Positions 22,656 to 34,984 of a stretch of 64,000 bases of DNA are shown here, piece by piece. Source of the DNA: Coprinellus micaceus (lineage: Eukaryota; Basidiomycota; Agaricomycetes; Agaricales; Psathyrellaceae); assembly GCA_951394405.1 (NCBI GenBank), contig OX596340.1, positions 1,488,001 through 1,552,000 of the forward strand, written 5' to 3'. Both the position numbers and the translations under genes were made by a program. The notes beneath the pieces were generated by a model. The model was given only the letters and a program-made list of their open reading frames with translations, did not search any database and had not been told where the DNA came from. The first letter of the stretch is position 1; the number at the start of each line of letters is the position of its first letter.

Positions 22656-23726
22656 TTAGTTTGCATCATCGTGAAGAAGCACGTATTCTCGCCCCGAAGT
22701 CCCAAACTTGATAACTAGTAGGAGTTTTAAAATCTCGATTAGCCCTGAGCAACAAAAAGTTTTAGACGAGCGCACCGTCACCAGCTTTCAGCTCGTAGTA
22801 CCGAGCAGCGGGTATTTTGTCGTCATTGACCATTGTTCCGTTCGTTGACTCCAAGTCGATGATAAATGGCCTGCGCGAGGTCGAGTCAGAACTTCCGGAT
22901 TCCGAGGATTAGAGTTCGAGACCTACTTGACAACGCCCTTCCTATTCCCCAGTTCATCCATATCGTGGACGAGGCGGTCTAGAAATCGCAAGCTGAGTTC
23001 ATCCAAAAACACGCGTCATAAACAAGCGTTCTTACGCTGTAGCGCCGCGTGCTGTTTCGAACAAGACGGGTGCTCTAGGAGGATATCCGCAACGAGCCGA
23101 TCACGACCAATAAGGTACGCGCTCTGCTGGTGTATGTGCAGCATTTCTACAGCCATCGAAAATAATGAATACACAGCTCTGCGACCATTGTGAAGGGGCG
23201 ACGCACCGAGCTGTTCGGAACCTTTGAACACATAAAGTCGCCATCCGAGCAATGGTTTCCGGGCTTCTGGAGGTTCATTGTACTTGAGAACAGTAGCCGA
23301 CCCATCAGCAGCCTTGACCGTGTTGGTCTCTGCGGCAAGGAGTCCAGAAGGCTTGAAGTTTGGTTTGGCCTTATCTTCTTCTGGCGCTGCAGACCCTGAC
23401 CGAGATCCGCCTCTGCGAGGCGAGGCCGATCTTCGCCGCCTGCTGGAATCAACTTCAGCATTGCGGTCGTATCGATCTCTGTCACGCCTCCTCTCCTTCT
23501 CCCGTTCCCTCTCATCGTAGTACCGGACATCGTCTCGGCGGGACCTCTGGTGAGAAGAACCTCGATTTTCGTCATATCCGTCACGGTCCCGGGGGTCATA
23601 GTCCCTTATCTCGTTGCGACCGTAGGATGGTCTATCGCCGTCTCTATGCCTGCTGCTAGAATGGCGCGAATGATCATCGTCATAACGTGAACTACGCCGG
23701 GGAGGAGAAACCGAGTTACGAGGCAT
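22656..23726 (-). CDS. SNIP1/Pml1-type FHA-domain splicing protein
   Basis: Forkhead-associated domain protein of the SNIP1 / yeast Pml1 (RES complex) family, a pre-mRNA retention and splicing factor in the nucleus. Five exons, 23726-23207, 23146-23036, 22978-22927, 22870-22776 and 22714-22656, give 278 aa. The N-terminal ~140 residues are Arg/Asp/Ser-rich (RS-like). The family linker EARKPLLGWRLYVFKG precedes the FHA domain, which has LHIHQQSAYLIGRDR, HPSCSKQHAALQ, PFIIDLESTNGT and RYYELKAGDVIKFG, ending with SGREYVLLHD. The first intron is 60 nt, in frame and free of stops, so retention would insert residues instead of truncating. The last exon is 59 nt; without splicing into it the FHA domain would end early. 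ATG 23726 opens the basic head. Confidence 0.9.
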
Positions 23727-26700
23727 TTGAACGCGGCGAGCGATCCAGGCAGTAGTCGAGACGAGGTAGTGAGCCGCCGATTCCTGCGGGTCGGCTTTCC
23801 TGGCAGATTGAACCGGAGAAGTTGCTTGGGCAAACTTTGCGGTCGTGGTCGCTGTGAACGAGGTCCGACTCGATGGCGGCCTGAACAGCCATCCTGTCAC
23901 GTGGTCTCCGGAAATCGTCCGAATCCGGTATAGTAGCCCCTGAGTGACGCGACGCCTCAGATTTCCTTGAAATGAATTGAAGATCGCAGTTTGCTAGAGT
24001 TTGTGGATATACCAAGTGGACTTAATCGAGTTGAACCTTATGTGGCGCCGTACGCGTGGCTTGCGAGCATGCCGCCATCTCGATGAATCCGAAAATAGCG
24101 GTGGGCGCTTATGCAGCCTAGATAATATTCGTTCACAGCGTATTGGAAATTTGAATGGTCAAAAAGGATGTGCTGTAGGACGGCATAAATTGGCGTCGTC
24201 AGAAGCGCTGAGGCATGTCTTTTGTGTACTCAGAAGTGCAAAATGGGACAAGATACGCCATTTCCGAGATGTGCTTGCTCCGAGGTTCTGCGTTCGTAGT
24301 ACCCCAAGGCGAAATACTTCGCTTCAAATAGACTATGGCGAGAATTTGTCTCTGCCACCCCTGAGAAGGCGCCGGCAAGCTCGTCGTAAAGGTGGGAGCC
24401 GGTCTCAAGATCGAAGAGGACAAAGGGGCGGTTTTCAGAAATTACTATGGCATACCGTACTTTGAGATATCGTGCAACGGCTGGCCCACAGGCATGAAAT
24501 TGTACGCAGTTTTAGCATACGTGGTCGTGAATGGATTTCAGGACCACACTGCAAGTCTTATGCTCCAGCCCATCCGAGGCCATCTGGGATGAAGTGTTTG
24601 CCCGACGCGCTCTCAACCCCACGGATCAAGCAGGAAACAGATGCCTCGTTCGCTTTGATCAGCGGTGCGGGATGGGCTCAAATGGAACCACGTTTTGGTC
24701 ATTCCCCCGACGGGGCGGGGGTGGTTCTAAGCGCTGGCCTCGAATTCGAACCGACGGGAGATCGACAGGCGTACGAGCGACTAAACACACCTGGTGTAGG
24801 CACCTGTCTGATATGACTAGCAATCGGTTGCGCGGAAAGTTGGAACACCAGACGGCGCGGCGGAAAGAGAGAAGATAGCGAGCCAAATAACCCGTACATT
24901 CGTCGGAAAAGGTCGAAGAGAATTATGGAGCACGGAGTGGATGTAGGCGCCGGAGACTATCACGGGAGGGTCTGGCCGGTGAATGAGTAGGGTCAGGGTA
25001 CCTCTGGACACACATATAGCCAATGCAACCAAAGGACCAAGATGTCAAGGACAAGCGCAGTGAGGGGTAAGAGGGGGCTGGGACGAGGTATCTGAAGGGA
25101 TGGTGCAGAAGACGCCTGGTGGAACAGTGTGCTTATCCAGTTCTCTTCTCTGTTCAAGTCCTGCCAGCGCGTATTAGTCATTGGAGCATTTAAATCACAC
25201 CAGATCCATGCTCAGAACAAGAAAAGACCTTCCGTACGCGAGAGGTCAGATGTCCTTTGCGCTTGACACGACACGCTGCCATGGTCCCAAGGGCTTTGGA
25301 GGGGCAGGTCTTCAGGGTGCAAGTGCATGAGCTCGCTGCCAAAGTTGAGCGAGGAACCAAGGTTGCACCTTGGATTTCGCGTTGAGCATTTGTAACCTGA
25401 CATTCAGGAGGTAACTCTGCCAGAGTTCACCAGAGGATAGTGGGGGCCGCCCTACGTGCATTCACTGTACATGGCCATCGGAGGCGTGGCTATCGACAAG
25501 TCTCGCCCGCTTTGCGCGATGGTAGCGCCATCGATGTGGTGGAGATGATTCAGGTTACAAGACTGTCAGGCCGCCGAAGTTGCCGATGGTCGGACATTGA
25601 ACACCTGAGTTCCCATCACGTGTGCGCGTCGCCTCAGGGGCTGGCCCGAAATGGCAGCTGCCCCTAACTCAACGGCGCGCTCGTAAATTGGCGCAGTCCG
25701 ATCATCGTCTCCTAGATCTACGATTTTTGTTTGAGTATATGGGCGCTCAGGTACACTAACAATTAGCCCAGTACCCACCGTTATCAGGTCTCCAGCCGCC
25801 CCTCTCCTCCCCCAGGCTTACAAGGCCTCGCCAAGGGTGCATTGACGAGGTTCTAGACCGAACCCTACACCTCTCCCTAGAGCCCTGAGCCTGCAGTACC
25901 CCAGTATTGTGAGGGCCTACATCACCCACGCCTCATTTCTCTGGGCCGCAAATGGATTCGGATTATTGGAAACCTTGCCTCGAGGCTTCTTCAGCAGAAG
26001 CCGTTCCATTAGTCCGCAGTTCAAGCGAAAGAACCAGCGAAGCCTCGATATCTTGCCCGTCTGTTTGACAGCATCGTCTCAGACCTCACGAGATAGGGTA
26101 CAGGAAACACAATAGGCCGGACTCGGGTATGCTCGCTGTCATCCGTGTATTCCGCCGTTATCAGCTCGCTTGCGAGTATATCCATTCCAGTCGCAGAGGG
26201 TATGTATCTCTCAACCCTCAATCAATAGCGCATCAAAAGCGGACTGAGGAGGAGATAAGATACCATCATGCGATGGCGTATGTCGGTCAGTCTGTCATTG
26301 GAGCCAATAAGCGCCATTTATTGATTGGCTCCGAGAAACAACCCGACAGCTTCAACTACACTGGAGAATCAAGGAAAGTAGTACGAGAATTGAATGCAAA
26401 TCTTCAGAAACTATTCCGCAGAGGTCCTCGAATATGCCGCCTTTCGAAGTGGTCCAATGCTATCGCTACTACTCGGGCGCTTCTTCCCCCCGAAATTCCG
26501 ACGGAGCGAGGTTCACGCTTTTGGTTATATTGCTGCGACACTTCGCATCGACGGTCTCGCTCATGGGGTGTAGGTCAAATCGCGAAGTGGTACCATCTAT
26601 GTTGTATGACGCACTTACGACTGTACCCCAAATCGTCTCCCAGCACCGAAGAAAACCCCGTCATAATTGCAAACGTCCGCCATTGCGTCCCATCGCGAGA

Positions 26701-29700
26701 GTTGACCATTCGGTAGCAGTGCGTATACGAAGCCGTCGAGAAGGATTCATTTACGGCACTCGGCACGGGCATCCCCCAGCCCTATACGACATGTACGTCA
26801 GTAGGTGTGACGGAGTCTCAGAGATGCTCGCATGAGAGATTGTTGATAGGGCGTGTTGTAGTCGGGTAGGAGTTCGTGGGCCCGGTGTGAACGTCGGGGA
26901 GACTAAAAATGGTCCAAGTATACCACATTTTACCAACGGTTGCCCAGCCCTATTTTTACGACCCCGAGAGGATTCCACAGAACCTCTCGCAGGATGGCGC
27001 ATTCGAGAGTGCCGTTAGAAAAGGGTCCGTTATTCCAGCTTACAAAACTAGATCAATACACACAGGTCGTCGATGTTCCAGCACCTCGGCGTATTATACA
27101 GTGCGACGGGTCGCACTTCGTTTTGCACCCCTACAACCGTATGCGATTGACAAGCACGACCCGGAGAAACCTTGTCAAACATCCAATTCGCTCATGAGAC
27201 CAACGTCCAGCCTTGTTCCTTCTCCGTATCCTTTATCATCCCGTAAGCCGCAGTACACCATTCTCCCGAGCTTTATCATGACCTTGCCAATCGCTCGCCC
27301 GCGTCCAGTGGCAAAATGTGGTTCGCCACACCACCCGCAGCATATTGCACGTTCGGAGCAACATTTGACTCTTATTTGACTTTACGGTTTCAGTCCAAAT
27401 ACCCCAGCTCCTTCCCCGACCTTCCTTGCCTCCTTCCAGGAAGGAAGAAGTCCAGAATCCCCGACAACCTGGTCACCTACACTAGCTTCGCTCTATTCAC
27501 ACCCCCATCGCAACCGCGTCCAGGTGTGATGGAAGCTCGCACGCTCATTGATCGTGTCAAGGTTAGCGTTGTATTCACCATTCGAGGAAACGTCGGTAAG
27601 CGAGGATTGTCCCTGGCAGCGAGCGAACACCTTCTCGAGTAGCCCCTTCAGTTTACCGCAGGCCTGGAGCTACGGAGCGCTCTCCTTCGATAATTAAAGC
27701 TAGATAGGGTGTTTGAGCTTGGATGGTCCGCCAATTCGACGAGGATACTCGGAGCGACCGAATGCGATGTCTCGCAAGGTGTACCAATGCAGTAATAATG
27801 GCTGAGGGAAGGGTGAGAACCTCGCCTAGACTCCGAGATTCCATGTTCCTGGTCGCCCCAGACTATGAGAGAATCGATCGTGTACTTACTTTCCGAATGG
27901 TACTGCGTACCTCCACTCCCCTGGAGATGAGGACCACCCTTACCTCACCACGCAACGAAGTAAGTTCAGCCACCTGAAAGCGGCGCCATAGTACCATCTG
28001 GCGGTGGGACCCGTCGTCCAGCCCGCTGATACTCTTTGTATTCGCGACCCACCCTGATCCTCTCTGACCGGGTGACACACTTGCCCGAGCTGCCCAACGG
28101 CGGATTACACCGTTCTGGGTTCGACACCTTCCCAATCTGGTGTTGAGTCTCCCTCGCATATGCCCGAATTTCTTGCGCGACACACTGCTCCGTCGCAGTC
28201 AGCACCACGGTGGGAGTGCCCCTGCACGAGAGCGGCACAAGCGCCGCATGACATACCCAGTGCTGGATGGATATGGATATCTGTATGAGCCTTCCACGTA
28301 GGTGCTGAGAATATCCAAACGCGACGAATATGGATACGAAGACGGTCACGGTTCGGAACGAATTCAAGATTAGTCCTGAGAGTTGGGGTTCGAAGAACGC
28401 TCGAAAGCACCAAGAAATAGGATGAAACACCACGAAAACGAACCAAACAACCAACTTTCACCAGAGAGCATTCTCCGAACGGCCGGGGGAAGGCCGTGCG
28501 CTCCCCGTCGCGCGGGAGCTATCGCCAGGGAGGGGAGGAGGGGTTGTGCGCACGATTAGACGCCCAGATCTTGGAGGGGGACCTCCTAGTACTGTGTGAC
28601 ACCACGGGAACTACATTGAACTCAACTTAGGACACCGGCAGGAAGATCCTCGCCTCGCGATTGGCTCCAGCGAGGCACAAGGGGGGAACGGGGCCGTGTT
28701 GAGCGTGCCCGGGCCGCACGAGTGAGTGCGTCCCACAGTCAAAGGCCCCAGCGGCACCCGGTTCCCGCTCGTAGACGCTTGGAAAAGAAGTATGGGGTTC
28801 CATTAGCGCCAGACCAGAACGCGAGTTTCACGAAGGCGCGCACAGAAGATGAGGTTGAGGTGTGGCCACAGAGGATTGAATTGGTCGGGTACATATCTCG
28901 GCAAGTAGGGTGCAGTTGATAGGACCCGTTGGGGGCGAGGATTGGGATCTCTGAGACCAAGTCTGTGGAGGCTCTTAAGCTTGGCCGGGATGGGTACTTC
29001 CGTTGCCGGTAGCTCACCACGCGCCAACGCGGGGCAATCGCGCTAAATGCCACGCTGCAGATCGGTCAGGAGGGGGGAGAAAAACGTAAGTATGAAAACA
29101 GGGGGCGGAACGGGCGCGGAAGCCATGACAATACCGCACGAGTTAGGGGCTGAGGACACGTGGTGTCGCGCTTATCGTTGCGGGCGCTAGTGCTTCAAGT
29201 TGGACAGTCCATCACTGTGGAGGTTCGAGGCTGTTCGAGGGACCTGCGCCACGAAAATCAATCGGAGGCGAATGTCGGGTAGTATTGGCTTGGATCCTAT
29301 ACAACGCTGCCCCGTATGTCCGAGACGCGTCGATGGACGGCTACAAAATGCAGTTAGTCGAGACATTCCATTGCACCCGTGGATATGGGGATTTCGTTAA
29401 AGCAGACGAGGACTGGAGAATCTTCAATAGCACCCAGTAGAGGCGGGGTAATTACACTAGAGGACGAGGTCACGTACGCCCTTCCAACGAGTTCCTGACA
29501 CGATCCCAGGCGATACACGGCCCACAGCGGGCCCCCTCCTTACGAAACGGTACATGGGGTGCTTGTGATATCGCCCACCACGCGCCACTGGTCAACCCAT
29601 ATCGAAGATACAAGTCTCTTGACTGCCCAGGAAGGTAGAGTTGGTGAATACAATCGTTGCACAACGTAATTTCCGGTGGATACTATCACCATATGATCGC

Positions 29701-31028
29701 CAGGATTTGATGGTGACTGCGAGGAGGTCTGGACAAGAAAGGACTCCGACAAAGTGCTGCGTGCGTGATGCCCCGACCAAGACTCCAATCGGCTGGTTAC
29801 CGCCAAAAATTGTTTTGGAGTAAACCTTTTAGCCTCCTTGTTCGTGCCCGTGGAGAGGTACGAGGAGGAGCGATGCTTATACCCACCGATTTCTTGTTTA
29901 ATTATGAGGTACCATTTTAATTATCAGTGGCAGACAGGTGTGGGAAGTAGGGACGCGAAGCTCACCGAAGTGAGAAGGGGGATAAGAAGGGGCCGTTAAG
30001 GGTAAGCTTTGGGCCATAAAACACAAGCGATGCTGCGACTGCTTGAGAACGATGGGGAATTCAGAAGTGTGGAGGTTGCACATAATAAGAAACAATCATC
30101 CCACTGAGATGGGAACGCGATGGGCGAGATCGGGCCGCGCGATATTAGGTGTGGTTCTGACCAAATACAACATGGAGGGTCTGTGTAGAAAGATCAGACG
30201 GAATGGGAAGAAGAGATGCGAGCGGCAGGTGGAGTATGTCGCCCTGGGCCTGGTGATGGATCTGGAAGAGGAGATCCAGAGAGATTCACGCAGATTCAGG
30301 TGTCGTGTGGCCCGTGTTCGCGGTCTGGGGCTTCCATTGGGACGATAAGGGCGAGCGTGAAATGACTAGAATGGGGAGCTTGACGCAGGAGGTGCAAGCA
30401 TATGACGATTGAACGGCCGGGCGGGTCCCCGTCTACAAAACGCGGCAGGAGTGGCGTTTGATCCGACCAGGGGACAACCATCCGCTGCACGCACGCTGCA
30501 CGTTCGCAGCGAGGCAGGAACGAACGCGAGGAAATTTTAACAAAGGGAGATTGTTGGGAACACAAGGCAGGGGAGGCAGAGGCCAGACAAACACGCAGCC
30601 AAGGCGGTGCAGAGGAAAGAAAGGAGGGGGATACTCGGGGCTGGAAGAGGCGGGTGGTGGCTCAGTGATCAGAGGATCAACGATAGGCGATTGTCTGAAA
30701 TGCAAGTGTGGGGTTGGCAGGCAGGATTAGGAAGCGGAGGGCCTGCGAAAGGGGCGCCGGGTCCGGGGCAAAAAGGGGCTTGGCCGAGCTGGGAAAGAAA
30801 AATTTGACAGAAAGTCGCAGCGTTGTTGAGAGGGGCGACGGGGAAAGGGAGGAGAAACCTGTGACGCTGGCCCCCGAAGAAAATGGAGTAAGGCTCGGCA
30901 ACCTAGCGCCTCCCGATAAAGAGATTTGCAAACAAGGGGCAACAGATGGCAACAGACCCTGAGATCGCCCTCCGCCAGAACATACATTAAATATGTAATC
31001 CGTAATCACAATCCCTCGCCTGCGGACT
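23727..31028. other. 7.3 kb gene-poor region between SNIP1 and the Zn2Cys6 gene
   Basis: Divergent spacer far longer than any other in the window. The longest ORFs (26129-26716 +, 195 aa; 27966-28454 -, 162 aa; 26909-27379 +, 156 aa; 24001-24465 +, 154 aa) have no motif I know and do not extend through plausible introns. I see no reverse transcriptase, integrase, transposase, long terminal repeat or tRNA. A 9-bp-arm stem-loop sits at 26300-26332 (GGAGCCAAT / ATTGGCTCC). The last ~500 bp before 31029 are G-rich on the + strand. It may be decayed mobile DNA, a long regulatory region of the transcription factor, or non-coding RNA. Confidence 0.45.
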
Positions 31029-34000
31029 ATGTTTGCCCCCAATCCCCGTTCCCGCCCAGCCCACTCCTACCCGTCCCCCGCCATGTCCTACCGCCCCGAC
31101 GAATACTACCTCCACAATGTCCCCAATATTTCAAATGCGACCCCTCGCACCTTTGCCCATGACGACCACCAGCGCACCCACAACTTCTACCCCGACCAGT
31201 ACTACCCCCCGCGTTCCAAGTCCTACCCCGACAACCGCGACCCTCTCCCTCCCCCGCTGCCGTACAACCAATCATATGACAGGCATCACAACAGTCCACC
31301 CAATATCCACCTGTCCGCGGCCCCATATCGCCAGTCTCACCCGGGCCACCACCACCACCACTATGTCGACAGACCCTCGTCCTCGCTGCCCCCTTTGAAG
31401 AGGCCCGACCTCTCCAACATGGTGGACAATTTTGGACTCCCGCCTTCGCACAATGCGTACGCAGGAAGCTCCTCCATAGATTCCGAGTCCATTGGCTCCG
31501 CGCCCACCGCGCCGTCGAATCGCTCGCACATGGACACCGAGTTCTGGCAAGAGGCATCCCCCACGCCGCCCCCTGACGAGTTCCAGGGCCACGACGCGGA
31601 CTCCCAGCCCCCTTCTGAGCCGTCCAAACAGAAAAAGTCGCGTCGGGAAAAGCCCAAGATCGCCCTGGCCGCTGATCAGCCCCCCACTACCCAGGGCAAG
31701 CCCCGAGCACGCGTTTATGTCGCCTGTATCCAGTGGTCAGTCTTTTCTTATCTTCTCAATCAAATGTTCAATGTGCTCACCAATATCTCTCCTTTTTAGT
31801 CGTACACGAAAAATCAGGTGTGATGGCGCAAAACCTGTCTGTCATAACTGCGGCCGTCGGGCCTCTGGCAGTGGTGAATGCGTTTATGACCCCATCCCCA
31901 AGCGTCGCGGGCCCGACAAAACCCCAGGTGCTCGTCAGCGCATGGCGCGCGCTGACGGAGAGGGGTCGACGAGGCGTCGCCGTAGGCGGGGTACCTCTGC
32001 CACTGACATCACCTCCGCGTCCGCCTCGAGCTCGGGCAGCACGCCAAGCGCTCGCGATATCAGCAGCCTCCAGCCCATCACCCTGGCGCCTCCCCCAGGG
32101 TCAGGCGAACATTCGTCCCCTTACCCGTCACCCTCAGAACTATCATACCCTCCCAACAACAACAACAACAACTATGTAAGATCGTACTCGGGCTCACCGC
32201 AAGGCTGTGGATGTCATGGCATGGGTCAGTGTCCAGACCTCCTCGAAGGTGTCAGCGCTCTTTCCGAATACAGGAAACCGACAGGCGCTGTGCGTAATCT
32301 CATCTTTTGAGGACGTAGGGTTTTTCTTTCTTAATCGTATTCCTATTTAGATACCTGCTCTCCCTTGTCACGATGCCTATGATTTACTTTCCATTACTCC
32401 ACCCCATACCTCGACAACCTTCACCCGGGCTCACATCTCCGAACTCGATGAACAGGGAAACAACGGAAGTCAGAACTCAGAACCACATGTGATAGATATA
32501 GACAGTCAGCCCTCCCTAAATTTCACCCGTCAAGTGTGGTGGGACTCGCTGCTGTCTCTCTATCATACGACAGAGCACCGCTCCTCCTTTCATCATCAAC
32601 CCCTTTCCTCCGCCGTTCGCGATAGCCTTACACACCGCGTAGCTCAAGACTTGCGATGGATCTTCAAAGCGTCGAACTACTGGTTCTCGTTCTTTCACAT
32701 ACCCACCTTCTTTACCAACTTCTGCGACCCCATTCGGAGGGAGAGCATGCAGCCCAGCCTGATCCTTTCCCTCCTCGCCATCTCCTCGTTCTTCCAGAGC
32801 TCGGAGGTGGGGTTCGGGTTACCGGGTCGAGAACGCGCACTGCGCTTTCGAGACGAAGCGCAAGGCGCACTGGAGGCGAGCTTCAGCTCGGGTTGGATCG
32901 ACGAGACGCTCGCACAAGCAGCATGGGTGAGTCCATATCCACGCTACCTAGTTCATCCGTCGACTAACTATTCCACCCTAGCTCCTCGCCTTGTTCGAGA
33001 TATGCGCTCACCAGCGCCATTCGTCGGCACGCTCGACGTCGTCGATGATCATGCTCGACAACATTATTCGCAGCCTCTCCCTTACCATGGTCGACGCCGC
33101 CGACCCGGCCACCACGCTCTTCCCTCCTGGGACCGTACCCAGGGTTAATGCCCCCAGACCCAGTCAACAAGTCTTGGAACAACCACCGACATGGTTCCCG
33201 GACCAGCCTCTTCCATCGGACCTCACTGATCTGCGCCTCAGTCATCCAGGCGCCGCGACCCCTCCCCCAGGATGCTCATGCGCGAGCATGACCCTAGAAG
33301 GGCACTGGCCGTTGGCGAAGCACCATGCTCCTATGTGGGGGTCGACTGCCGCCTGGAACGAGGGTTGGTCCGAGGCGGAGATCCGCAAAGAGTCATGCCG
33401 CCGACTCTGCTGGAGCTCGATGATTATGGCGGCGGGGCACGTCTCATATACGATCGCTCATCGCTCGCAGAGGTTGGACCTCTTCATCGGGGACCCTGCC
33501 AACGTACGTCCAATTTCGTTCCCTAGAATTTACCCCGCCTAATCACGACGTTCTTCCCTGGGCCAACAGTACGCCATTTTATTTTCTGGAGAGTCAGTAG
33601 CACGGTTCCCGGTCATGACGACGGGGTATTCGTCGAAGGATACGATCTGGGCGCTGCATGACCGTGCTTTCCTCCTCTGGCACGGTTGCGTTCGCATGAG
33701 GAATGATGGTCGTGCTAGCGACATGGACAAGGCACAGTTTGCTGTCAAGGCTTGGCTCGAGGGGGATGCCCTGGAGGATGCCCTCAACAGGCACACATGC
33801 CATATCGAGCGGGCGTTCATCTTCCAGGCCCGAGAGTACATCTTCAAGTACGTTAGCCATATCGCCGTTTCAAGCGCTCCGTTTACTCATTGTTCCCTCC
33901 CCAGTACAAGGATGTGTATCTCGTATGAGTTCCGGAGGTTTATCCCGTTGGTGACTTCGTGGGTACCCTCTACTGCAGATCCCCCCCGATCCATCCTGAC

Positions 34001-34665
34001 GACCGTATGAAAGGGACCTCAACGGGATGTTCCACAGAAGCAAAGCGGAAGAGTGGTGTAAGTGGTGACCCGGTGACGCATCTCACACGGGGCTTCAAGT
34101 ATCTAATGTTTGAATCTGGCTTCTATTCCTCCTAGTGAACCATCAAGCCGCCGTCGCCGAACGCTTTATGCTCGGCCTTCACACCATCACGGGTAACTTG
34201 GCCAACCTCCTAGCCCATCGCCCGTTTTTTGTGTTCTGGTTTATGGGACAGATTGGTCGGTACGTACATACCTGCTTCAGGAATCACTCAAGAATCGCCG
34301 CTGATTCTCCGTCTTTACGACACTGATTGTTGGGACTCGTTCGCTTGGTCCCAGTGCGCTATCCTTGTGGCAATGCGACAACTCGCTCACCGTGGCGCTG
34401 GACGTGTGCAAGGCCCTGCTTCCGGCTATTGACTACTTGACTGCGCTGTGGCCATGCCCAGGTATGTTCTTGTTCCTTCCGCGTTTCTCGATGATCCACG
34501 CGCCTGGTCCTCACACGCCACTTGCTTTGTCTCCCAGAACAACGACATCGGTATGAAGTGCTCAGAGGACAGATAGAGCAAGCATGTACTACTGCCTGTG
34601 TTGGTTCTCTGCCCCCTCTCGACCTAACTCTTCCGCCATCCTCTTCTCCTGACACCCTAGTTTGA
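31029..34665 (+). CDS. Zn2Cys6 fungal-specific transcription factor
   Basis: Nuclear DNA-binding regulator. Ten exons: 31029-31735, 31800-32289, 32351-32926, 32982-33503, 33570-33847, 33905-33958, 34014-34057, 34136-34259, 34355-34461 and 34538-34665, giving 1,009 aa. The first ~215 residues are Pro/Ser/His/Tyr-rich. The Zn cluster CIQCRTRKIRCDGAKPVCHN continues CGRRASGSGEC; its second Cys codon is split by intron 1. It is followed by PKRRGPDKTPGARQR, a tail typical of a large Agaricomycete subfamily. A fungal_trans-like helical domain follows (RWIFKASNYWFSFFHIPTFF, LLALFEICAHQRHSS, DTIWALHDRAFLLWHG). An (AAC)6 run encodes six Asn at 32155-32172. The sixth intron (33959-34013, ends AAAG) is the least certain boundary. 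ATG 31083 is another possible start. Targets are unknown. Confidence 0.88.
32155..32172 (+). repeat. (AAC)6 microsatellite, codes for six Asn
   Basis: Six tandem AAC triplets in exon 2 of the Zn2Cys6 gene. The repeat is in frame, so length changes would add or remove Asn without a frameshift. Confidence 0.9.
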
Positions 34666-34984
34666 GAAGCCCAAAACGAGGCGCACCGCTCCGTCCTATC
34701 ACCCGTTCCTATTGGCATGTCGTCCTCGGCCTTCTTCGGTTTCGGATTGCTCATTTTCCATCCATACCCATACACGCATTATACTCCTGTACGCATGTCC
34801 TAGTAGCTTTAGCTTTAATTAATGGTGTCGATAATCCAGAACCTTCAAGATGTGGCTTGGCAACTTTGGTCGAGTTGTTAATTAGGGTTACCGTATTTGG
34901 TAAGGTGGCTTATTTATGTTAACCAGGCTCTCGCCGCACCGACCCGTTACTCTCACCTTATCCACCACCACCGAAGAGCAGAGC
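34666..34984. other. Zn2Cys6 terminator and CHFR-like promoter
   Basis: About 320 bp between same-strand genes. It contains a TTAGGGTTA element at 34882-34890, about 95 bp upstream of the next ATG, resembling the element at the PDX3 promoter. Confidence 0.5.

Noticed and set aside
22762..22775. Early stop for SNIP1 after the FHA domain core
   Set aside because: A GT..AG intron at 22775-22715 leads to the conserved IKFG / REYVLLHD end, so the early stop lies in an intron.
24699..24816. Minus-strand GTTCGAATT resembling a tRNA T-loop
   Set aside because: The flanking bases do not form a T-stem and no cloverleaf can be drawn.
26129..26716. 195-aa plus-strand ORF
   Set aside because: No family motif, no supported intron extension, and it lies in a region where ORFs of 150 aa occur on both strands; kept only as a search target.
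27966..28454. 162-aa minus-strand ORF in the gene-poor region
   Set aside because: Overlaps another minus-strand ORF in a second frame and has no recognisable domain.
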